Below, one piece after another: positions 54,935 through 60,739 of a DNA stretch of 60,739 nucleotides. The position numbers were made by a program, and so were the translations under genes. The DNA is from Jiangella rhizosphaerae (GTDB lineage: Bacteria; Actinomycetota; Actinomycetes; Jiangellales; Jiangellaceae), in NCBI RefSeq assembly GCF_003579925.1, contig NZ_QUAL01000050.1:1-60739 (forward strand), in the 5' to 3' direction. Below the pieces are notes generated by a model. The model saw only the letters and a list, made by a program, of their open reading frames with translations. It was not told where the DNA came from and ran no database searches. Positions within the stretch are counted from its first letter, which is position 1, and every line of letters begins with the position of its first letter.

Positions 54935-56160
54935 CAGGCCGCGGCCTCCTGGGCGTAGTCGGTGTGGTGGGGGTTCTCCCAGACGACGGTGCCGCCCATG
55001 CCGATGCCGATGCACATGGTGGTGACGCCGTAGCGGACCTCGGGGTGCTCCTCGAACTGGCGGGCCAGCTGGTTCATCAGCCGGACGCCGGACGAGGCGA
55101 GCGGGTGGCCGACGGCGATGGCGCCGCCGTAGGGGTTGACGCGTGGGTCGTCGTCGGCGATGCCGAAGTGGTCGAGGAAGGCCAGCACCTGCACGGCGAA
55201 CGCCTCGTTGATCTCGAACAACCCGATGTCGTCGATGGTGAGGCCGGCCTTGGCGAGCGCCTTCTCCGTCGCCGGGACCGGGCCGACGCCCATGACCTCG
55301 GGCTCGACTCCGGCGAAGGAGTACGAGACCAGCCGCATCTTCGGCGTCAGCCCGAACTCGGCGGCCGCGTCGTCGCTGACCAGCAGGGCCGCCGTGGCGC
55401 CGTCGTTGAGGCCCGCGGCGTTGCCGGCGGTGACCCGGCCGTGCGGGCGGAACGGCGTCTTGAGGCCCGCGAGGTCGTCGACGGTGGTGCCGGGGCGCGG
55501 CGGCTCGTCGGCCGTCGCCAGGCCCCAGCCCTGCTCGACGCTGCGGGTGGCGACGGGGACGAGGTCGGGCTGGATCTTGCCGTCGGCGGCCGCCTTGGCG
55601 TACTTGGCCTGGCTGGCCGCGGCGAACGCGTCGGCCCGCTCCTTGGTGAGGTGCGGGAAGCGGTCGTGCAGGTTCTCGGCCGTGCTGCCCATGACCAGCG
55701 CGGACGGGTCGACCAGCTTCTCGGCGAGGATGCGCGGGTTGGGGTCGACGCCCTCGCCCATGGGGTGGCGGCCCATGTGCTCGACGCCGCCGGCGATGAC
55801 GACGTCGTAGGCGCCGAACGCGATGCCGCCGGCCGTCGTCGTGACGGCCGTCATGGCGCCGGCGCACATGCGGTCGATGGCGTAGCCGGGCACCGACTTG
55901 GGCAGCCCGGCCAGCAGCGCGGCCGTCCGGCCGATGGTCAAGCCCTGGTCGCCGAGCTGCGTCGTCGCGGCGATGGCGACGTCGTCGACGCGCTCGGGCG
56001 GCAGGCTCGGGTTGCGGCGCAGCAGCTCGCGGATGCAGTTGATGACGAGATCGTCGGCGCGGGTCTCGTGGTACATGCCCTTGGGGCCGGCCTTGCCGAA
56101 CGGCGTCCGGACGCCGTCGACGAACAGGACGTCGCGAACAGGCCTGGTGGAGCGTGGCAC
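54934..56160 (-). CDS. fadA: Acetyl-CoA C-acyltransferase (thiolase)
   Basis: A 408-aa degradative thiolase cleaving 3-ketoacyl-CoA with CoA, the final step of the beta-oxidation cycle. The nucleophile Cys is in DRMCAGAM (near 98), the His in GHPLASSGVRL (near 353) and the second Cys in CIGIGMGG (near 382); NEAFAVQ lies between. The GTG start at 56160 has GGAGG 6 nt upstream. Only 21 bp separate it from the alkD-like gene, so its promoter lies inside that gene, where an inverted repeat at 56184-56210 may be the operator. Confidence 0.93.
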   Translation of the reverse strand: MPRSTRPVRDVLFVDGVRTPFGKAGPKGMYHETRADDLVINCIRELLRRNPSLPPERVDDVAIAATTQLGDQGLTIGRTAALLAGLPKSVPGYAIDRMCAGAMTAVTTTAGGIAFGAYDVVIAGGVEHMGRHPMGEGVDPNPRILAEKLVDPSALVMGSTAENLHDRFPHLTKERADAFAAASQAKYAKAAADGKIQPDLVPVATRSVEQGWGLATADEPPRPGTTVDDLAGLKTPFRPHGRVTAGNAAGLNDGATAALLVSDDAAAEFGLTPKMRLVSYSFAGVEPEVMGVGPVPATEKALAKAGLTIDDIGLFEINEAFAVQVLAFLDHFGIADDDPRVNPYGGAIAVGHPLASSGVRLMNQLARQFEEHPEVRYGVTTMCIGIGMGGTVVWENPHHTDYAQEAAA

Positions 56161-56181
56161 GTGGCCCTCCTCGGATCGAAG

Positions 56182-56904
56182 CTACCCACGAGTAACAATA
56201 CTCGGTGGGTCGATGTTACGCAGTGCCTCGCGGCGTGACAACGGCGACAGCTCGGCCTCGTGCGCGGCGACGAACGCGCGCACCCAGCCGGGGTCGGTCT
56301 TGGCGTACTCGCGCAGCGCCCAGCCGATGCCCTTGCGCAGGAAGAAGTCCTTGTCAGCGGCGTTGGCCTCGACGGCCTCGGCCAGCAGCGCGGTGTCGGT
56401 CCGCGCCTTGGCGCCGATCTGGCAGATGACCGCCGCCCGACGGCGCCAGCGGTCGGCGTCGCGGGCCCACCGCCTGATCGCGCGGGCGACGGTGTCGTGG
56501 TGCAGCCGCAGGACGGGGCCGACGGAGCGGATGGCGACCTCGTCGACGTGGTCCCACCACGCGCCGGTGACGACGAGGTGGTCGTAGAGGTCGAGGGTGC
56601 CGGGCCGGGTGGCGAAGGCGGCGTACGGCTCGAGCTGCGCCAGCGTGACGGCGGCGTAGCGCTCCTCGCGGAACTGCGCGCCGTCCCAGAGCCGCAGGAC
56701 CGCGGCCCGCCAGCTGTCGCCGTCGTCGAGCCGGTGCGCGGCGAAGACCGGTTTGAGCGCGGCGGTGCGGACCGGCTTGGGGACGCCGAGGAAGGGCATC
56801 TCCGACTTCATGTAGGCGCGCATCGGCTCGGCGGCCGCGGGGTCGGCGACCTCGCGCAGCGCCGTCCGGACGGCGTCGGCGAGGGCGGCGTCGGCGGTGA
56901 CCAT
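56182..56904 (-). CDS. DNA alkylation repair protein (AlkD-like)
   Basis: A 240-aa all-helical HEAT-like glycosylase that excises 3- and 7-alkylpurines in characterised relatives. Diagnostic stretches are EMPFLGVPKPVRTAAL, GAWWDHVDEVAIRSVG and DKDFFLRKGIGWALREYAKT, including the Trp and Asp residues that contact the lesion in AlkD. The ATG at 56904 lies 7 nt after TAGCGT (minus strand, 56917-56912), fitting a leaderless transcript. The C-terminal codons overlap the candidate operator of fadAB. Confidence 0.87.
   Translation of the reverse strand: MVTADAALADAVRTALREVADPAAAEPMRAYMKSEMPFLGVPKPVRTAALKPVFAAHRLDDGDSWRAAVLRLWDGAQFREERYAAVTLAQLEPYAAFATRPGTLDLYDHLVVTGAWWDHVDEVAIRSVGPVLRLHHDTVARAIRRWARDADRWRRRAAVICQIGAKARTDTALLAEAVEANAADKDFFLRKGIGWALREYAKTDPGWVRAFVAAHEAELSPLSRREALRNIDPPSIVTRG
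56184..56210. promoter_or_regulatory. Inverted repeat upstream of fadA, candidate operator
   Basis: ACCCACGAGTA (56184-56194) and TACTCGGTGGGT (56199-56210) are inverted copies, apart from one extra base in the right arm, separated by ACAA. The site is 24 bp upstream of the fadA start and within the end of the alkylation repair gene. Size and symmetry suit a TetR-type repressor of beta-oxidation genes; no regulator is encoded nearby. Confidence 0.45.
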
Positions 56905-57001
56905 GACCGCAACGCTAGGGCGTCACAGTTCGCGTCCGTGACGGTCCTCCGCGCGGGTGGCGGCGTGTCGCGGAGGCGGGGTCGTTAGGCTGAGCCTTCA
57001 C

Positions 57002-58417
57002 ATGACCGGCTCGTACGATCTCATCGTGATCGGCGCGGGGCCCGCGGGGCTCGCCGCCGCGTGGCGGGCTGCCCAGCGCGGCATGAAGGTGGCGCTGCTC
57101 GAGCGGGCCGACCACGTGGGCGGGCTGGCCGCGTCGTTCGAGGTGGGCGGCGTGCGCGTCGATCAGGGGTCACATCGGCTCGACCCCAACACCGCGCCGG
57201 CACTCCTGCACGACCTGCGCGCCCTGCTCGGCGACGACCTCCAGCAGCGGCGGCGGAACAGCCGCATCCGGGTCGGCGACCAGTGGCTGGCGCTCCCGCT
57301 GCGGGCCGACGAGGTCGCGCGGCGGCTGCCGGCGTCGTTCCTCGCGAAGGTCGCCCGCGACTCCGCGGTGTCGCGGTTCCGTCGCGAGGAGAGCGAGACC
57401 TACGGCGGCCTGGTGCGCAGCCGCGTCGGGCCGGCGCTCTACGAGAGCGTCTACGGGCCGCTGGCCGAGAAGCTGTGGGGCATGCCGGGCGACCGCATCA
57501 GCGCCGACCAGGCGCGGCGGCAGACCGACCGGCTCGGCACCTGGCGGGTCGCGGCACGGGCGCTGCGCCGCAGCCGCACCCGCGGCACGTCGGCGACCGG
57601 CGGTGGCTACTACTACCCGCGCACCGGCTTCGGGCAGCTGGTCGAGGCGCTCGCCGACGCGGCCGTCACGGCGGGCGTCGACATCCGGTGCGAGGCCGAG
57701 GTCGACCGCGTCCGCGTCACCGAGGACGAGGTCGAGGTCAGCACCCAGGACGGCGACGTCATCACCGGCGGGCTGGTGTTCTCGACGCTGCCGCTGCCGG
57801 TGCTGGCCCGCATCGCCCGGCCGGCACCGTCGCTGACGTCCATCGAGTCGTCGGCGCGGCTGCGCTACCGCGCGATGCTGCTGGTCTACGTCGTCCACGA
57901 GGGCGGCCGGTGGAGTCCGCACGACTCCCACGACATCCCCGACCCGCGCACGCCGGTCATCCGCATCTCCGAGCCGGCGAACTACCGCGACAACCCCGCC
58001 GACCCCGCCGGCCGGTCCGTCCTGTGCGCCGAGATCCCGTGCTCCATGACCGACGACGTATGGGGGCTCGACGACGAGTCGCTGGCCGACCTCGTCGACG
58101 AGACGCTGGGGCTCACCGGGCTGCCGAAGGTCAACCGCGTCCACGTCGAGAGCCGCCGCATCGGCCAGGTGCACCCGATCTACCGGGTCGGCTACGAGCA
58201 CGACCTCAGCGAGGTCGACACCTGGGCCCGCATGATCCGCCGCGTCGTCACGCTCGGCCGGCAGGGCCTGTTCGTGCTCGAGAACATCGACCAGGCGCTG
58301 CTCATGGCCTACGGCGCCGTCGACGCCATCCGCGACGACGGCCGGTTCGACCGGTACGCGTGGACGGTGGCGCGCGAGCGGTTCGCCCGCTCCGGATACA
58401 CCGACGGGCTCAGCTGA
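57002..58417 (+). CDS. NAD(P)/FAD-dependent oxidoreductase, amine oxidase-like
   Basis: A 471-aa flavoprotein. The N-terminal dinucleotide-binding motif is LIVIGAGPAGLAAAWRAAQR, followed by ADHVGGLAASFEVGGVRVDQ. It has the overall layout of protoporphyrinogen-oxidase/amine-oxidase-like proteins and UDP-galactopyranose mutase relatives (LAEKLWGMPGDRIS, YYYPRTGFGQLVEALA). Many such actinobacterial genes sit beside polysaccharide or carotenoid genes, but no such neighbour is seen here, so the substrate stays unknown. The ATG at 57002 lies 10 nt after TAGGCT. Confidence 0.82.
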   Translation: MTGSYDLIVIGAGPAGLAAAWRAAQRGMKVALLERADHVGGLAASFEVGGVRVDQGSHRLDPNTAPALLHDLRALLGDDLQQRRRNSRIRVGDQWLALPLRADEVARRLPASFLAKVARDSAVSRFRREESETYGGLVRSRVGPALYESVYGPLAEKLWGMPGDRISADQARRQTDRLGTWRVAARALRRSRTRGTSATGGGYYYPRTGFGQLVEALADAAVTAGVDIRCEAEVDRVRVTEDEVEVSTQDGDVITGGLVFSTLPLPVLARIARPAPSLTSIESSARLRYRAMLLVYVVHEGGRWSPHDSHDIPDPRTPVIRISEPANYRDNPADPAGRSVLCAEIPCSMTDDVWGLDDESLADLVDETLGLTGLPKVNRVHVESRRIGQVHPIYRVGYEHDLSEVDTWARMIRRVVTLGRQGLFVLENIDQALLMAYGAVDAIRDDGRFDRYAWTVARERFARSGYTDGLS

Positions 58418-58475
58418 GGCTCCGTAGCCCGGTTATTGGCTGGCGCCGCCGGAGCCCACGGGGCACACTGCGGCG

Positions 58476-59126
58476 ATGCTGATCGATCACTTCCCGGTCC
58501 TCGGCCTGCGGGTGCGGACCCCCAGGCTGGAGCTGCGGTACCCCGCGCCCGACGAGCTGGCCGCGCTCGCGGACCTGGCCGTCGAGGGCATCCACGACCC
58601 GGACACGATGCCGTTCGGGAACCCGTGGACCGAGCTGCCGCCCGACCAGCTGGCCCGCCGGGTCGTCCAGCGGCACTGGAAGACGCTGTCGGAGCTCAGG
58701 CCCGATTCCTGGGCGCTGAACCTGGCCGTGTTCCTCGACGGCGTGCCGGTGGGCGTCCAGGAGGTCGAGGCCGACGACTTCGCGATCCAGCGGCAGGTCC
58801 ACTCCGAGTCGTGGCTCGGGCTGCGCCACCAGGGGCAGGGCATCGGCACCGAGATGCGCGCGGCCATGCTGCACCTGGCCTTCGCCGGGCTGGGCGCCGA
58901 CGAGGCGGTGTCGGTCGGCTACGTCCACAACCACGCGTCGCTGGCCGTGTCGCGCAAGCTCGGCTATGCCGAGAACGGGATCGGCCGTGGCGTGTCGCGG
59001 GGAAAGCTGGCGTTGGAGCAGCGGTTCCGGCTCAGCCGCGAAGCCTGGCAGGAGCACCGCAGTGTCGAGGCGACGATCGAGGGCCTCGAGCCCTGCCTGT
59101 CCCTGCTGGGCGCCGGAGAGGAGTGA
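58476..59126 (+). CDS. GNAT family acetyltransferase (RimJ/RimL-like), first
   Basis: A 216-aa N-acetyltransferase. Signature parts are TPRLELRYPAPDELAALADL, VGVQEVEADDFAI and the acetyl-CoA loop LRHQGQGIGTEMRAAMLHLA, with HNHASLAVSRKLGYAENG in the C-terminal part. It probably acetylates an N-terminus or a small amine. The ATG at 58476 lies 6 nt after CACACT. A second GNAT gene starts 5 bp after its stop, so the pair is cotranscribed. Confidence 0.85.
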   Translation: MLIDHFPVLGLRVRTPRLELRYPAPDELAALADLAVEGIHDPDTMPFGNPWTELPPDQLARRVVQRHWKTLSELRPDSWALNLAVFLDGVPVGVQEVEADDFAIQRQVHSESWLGLRHQGQGIGTEMRAAMLHLAFAGLGADEAVSVGYVHNHASLAVSRKLGYAENGIGRGVSRGKLALEQRFRLSREAWQEHRSVEATIEGLEPCLSLLGAGEE

Positions 59127-59131
59127 GCGTC

Positions 59132-59719
59132 ATGCGTCTGGAGAACGTCGAACCCGCCGATGGCCTGACGACGGACGAGTTCGTGCTCCGCCCGATCACG
59201 GTCGCCGACGTCGAGCTCGACTACGCCGCGGTCATGGAGAGCCGCGAGTACCTGCGCACCTGGGAGCAGAGCGGCTGGCCCGCGGACGACTTCACGGTGG
59301 ACGGCAACCGTGCGGACCTCGAAGGGCTCGAGCAGCGGCACACCGAGCGCAAGGCCTACACCTACACGGTGCTGAACCCGGCCGGCACGGAATGTCTCGG
59401 CTGCGTCTACCTGATGCCCACCGACGCGCGGTCGTTCGCCGGGGCGCGCATCACGCCGGTCGGCGACCACCGGTGGGACGACTACGCCGCCGCGGTCTAC
59501 TTCTGGGTCCGCAAGTCGCGGCTGGCCGCGCAGCTGGACCGGGTGCTGCTCGACGCCCTGCGGACCTGGCTGGCGCGCGACTGGAACCTCGGCGGGCACC
59601 TCTTCGTCACCAACGAGCAGTTCACCCAGCAGGTCGAGATGATCGGGCGGACCGACCTCGAGCTGCGGTTCGAGATCGCGGAACCGGACAAGCCCGGCCG
59701 GTACCTCGCCTACGAGTGA
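59132..59719 (+). CDS. GNAT family acetyltransferase, second
   Basis: A 195-aa GNAT-like protein beginning RLENVEPADGLTTDEFVLRP. Conserved features are LRTWEQSGWPADDFTVDGN, YTVLNPAGTECLGCVYLMP and VYFWVRKSRLAAQLDRVLL; the usual Q/RxxGxG loop is degenerate, so acetyl-CoA binding is less certain. ATG 59132 is used with GAGGAG upstream; GTG 59123, overlapping the previous stop, would add three residues. Confidence 0.78.
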   Translation: MRLENVEPADGLTTDEFVLRPITVADVELDYAAVMESREYLRTWEQSGWPADDFTVDGNRADLEGLEQRHTERKAYTYTVLNPAGTECLGCVYLMPTDARSFAGARITPVGDHRWDDYAAAVYFWVRKSRLAAQLDRVLLDALRTWLARDWNLGGHLFVTNEQFTQQVEMIGRTDLELRFEIAEPDKPGRYLAYE

Positions 59720-59828
59720 CTCGCGGATCCTCGTGGATTCTCGCGGCCGAGGTGTCGAGAACGGGCGATCGGCTCCGTCCCAGGGTCACACGCGCCACGA
59801 CAGGCCGCGGGACGACAAGGAGACCGGC

Positions 59829-60398
59829 ATGCGCAAGCTCATCGTTCAGCAGTGGGTGACCGTCGACAACATCGCCGCGGAGGAGGACGGCGGGCTCGGC
59901 TTCGTGTCGGTCGAGCCCTTCTCGGAGAAGTCCGACCCCGTGTTCAAGGCCGCCGTCATGGGGTTCATCGACTCCGTCGACACGATGATCCTCGGCGCGA
60001 CCACCTACGCCCAGTCCGTGGGCTACTGGCCGACCGCCGACGACCAGGGCGAGTACGGGCGGAAGCTCAACGGCCTCGCGAAGGTCGTCGCCTCGTCGAC
60101 GCTGGCCGACGCCCCGTGGGGCGACTTTCCCGCCGCGACGGTGACGCCGGACCCGGTCGCCACCGTCCGGGAGCTCAAGCAGCAGGATGGCAAGGACCTC
60201 TGGCTGTGGGGGAGCCTCACCCTCATGCACTCGCTGCTGGACGCCGGCCTCGTCGACGAGGTCCGCATGCTGGTCTGCCCGGTGTCGCGGGGCAGGGGAA
60301 CGCGCGTCTTCGAGGACGCGCACGACCTCGAGTTGGTCGAGGCGACCGCGTTCGGCAACGGCCTGGCGCTGGTGCGCTACGCGATCAGGAACGGCTGA
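59829..60398 (+). CDS. Dihydrofolate reductase-fold (RibD C-terminal-like) protein
   Basis: A 189-aa protein of the RibD C-terminal/DHFR-like family: MRKLIVQQWVTVDNIAAEED at the start, TMILGATTYAQSVGYWPTAD, KVVASSTLADAPWGD, DLWLWGSLTLMHSLLDAGLV and DEVRMLVCPVSRGRGTRVFE. These NADPH-dependent reductase-like proteins have mostly undefined substrates. The ATG at 59829 has AAGGAG 6 nt upstream. It is a single gene, converging with the RNase D gene. Confidence 0.85.
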   Translation: MRKLIVQQWVTVDNIAAEEDGGLGFVSVEPFSEKSDPVFKAAVMGFIDSVDTMILGATTYAQSVGYWPTADDQGEYGRKLNGLAKVVASSTLADAPWGDFPAATVTPDPVATVRELKQQDGKDLWLWGSLTLMHSLLDAGLVDEVRMLVCPVSRGRGTRVFEDAHDLELVEATAFGNGLALVRYAIRNG

Positions 60399-60424
60399 CC
60401 CGCGCGACACGCCCGCACGGCAGC

Positions 60425-60739
60425 TCAGGTGGCGGGCGCGTCGGCGTCGCCGTTCCCGGCCGGGGCCGGGGCCGGGGTCGGCGTGGGGTTCGCGAACGCC
60501 TCGGTGACGGCGGCCGCCGTCAGCTCGATCTGCCATTCCCGCGCCCCTCGGGAGCGGAACAGCTCGCCGACCGTCTCGGGCGTCAGCGGCGTCGGCGGCT
60601 GCCAGGCGGCCCGGCGCAGGGTGTCGGGTGTCAGCAGGTTCTCGACCGGCAGCCCGTTGGCCTCGGCGATCTCGGTGACGCGGGCGCGCGCGGCCGCCAG
60701 CCGGGCGGCGGCGTCGGGCTGGCGGGCGGCCCAGGCCCG
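60425..60739 (-). CDS. rnd: C-terminus of ribonuclease D (partial)
   Basis: The minus strand from the window edge to a TGA at 60425-60427 is open for 104 codons. The translation contains AARARVTEIAEANGLPVENL, DTLRRAAWQPPTPLTPE and LFRSRGAREWQIELTAAAV, the pattern of the C-terminal HRDC domains of actinobacterial RNase D. It ends in a Pro/Ala linker and GNGDADAPAT. Ribonuclease D trims tRNA 3' ends. The exonuclease domain lies outside the window. Confidence 0.75.
   Translation of the reverse strand, partial: RAWAARQPDAAARLAAARARVTEIAEANGLPVENLLTPDTLRRAAWQPPTPLTPETVGELFRSRGAREWQIELTAAAVTEAFANPTPTPAPAPAGNGDADAPAT

Overview
The window is about 72% G+C and densely coded, with many GTG starts, many 1-4 bp start/stop overlaps and a gene set typical of high-GC Actinobacteria: MprAB, SepH, DUF4193, DUF3093, DUF3710, DUF3159, coproporphyrin ferrochelatase, AcnA and Dxs. 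It looks like bacterial chromosome, not plasmid or phage. A non-streptomycete such as a Jiangella relative is possible, but that is an impression and no rRNA is present to test it. I see no tRNA, rRNA, CRISPR array or transposase gene.

Layout. 1-2470: an envelope-stress block, with the start of a probable PepD/HtrA protease, mprB and mprA, all minus, each transcript preceded by a 19-bp direct-repeat site. 2471-5510: a secreted repeat protein and a Gfo/Idh oxidoreductase. 5511-12329: a GNAT/acyl-CoA ligase fusion, DUF5998, an alkaline-phosphatase-fold protein and thymidine kinase (plus), facing a kinase-like gene and an ECF sigma factor with its partner (minus). 13423-17343: a 1306-aa secreted phosphodiester glycosidase/metallophosphoesterase. 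17988-29276: a core actinobacterial block (sepH, FAD oxidase, cpfC, inositol phosphatase, ABC exporter, DUF4193, DUF3093, thioesterase, dut, DUF3710, OB-fold, DUF3159). 29854-36794: K+/ion homeostasis (two TrkA proteins, APC permease), an RNA methyltransferase, corA with an unusual leader, and an F420-type oxidoreductase. 36902-44167: glmS, a small conserved protein, a LuxR-type two-component pair, a phospholipase-A2-like exoprotein and a lipoprotein. 44343-52783: acnA, an AbiEi-like protein, two paralogous membrane proteins, dxs and an AI-2E transporter. 52826-60739: a fatty-acid beta-oxidation pair, AlkD, a flavoprotein, two acetyltransferases, a DHFR-fold protein and the 3' end of an RNase D gene.

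The most unusual content is non-coding. Four copies (one decayed) of an element of about 515-525 bp sit in intergenic gaps in the first 30 kb. Each intact copy has two inverted hairpin units of about 126 bp flanking a core of about 260 bp with its own 13-bp inverted repeat. The hairpin stems differ between copies but stay complementary. A second, unrelated hairpin family of about 75 bp occurs twice, in opposite orientation, also with compensatory changes.

Regulation visible in the sequence includes paired MprA-type sites, a recurrent TANNNT -10 hexamer 6-8 nt before start codons (leaderless transcripts), a chain of short upstream ORFs before corA, and palindromic candidate operators before acnA and the beta-oxidation genes.
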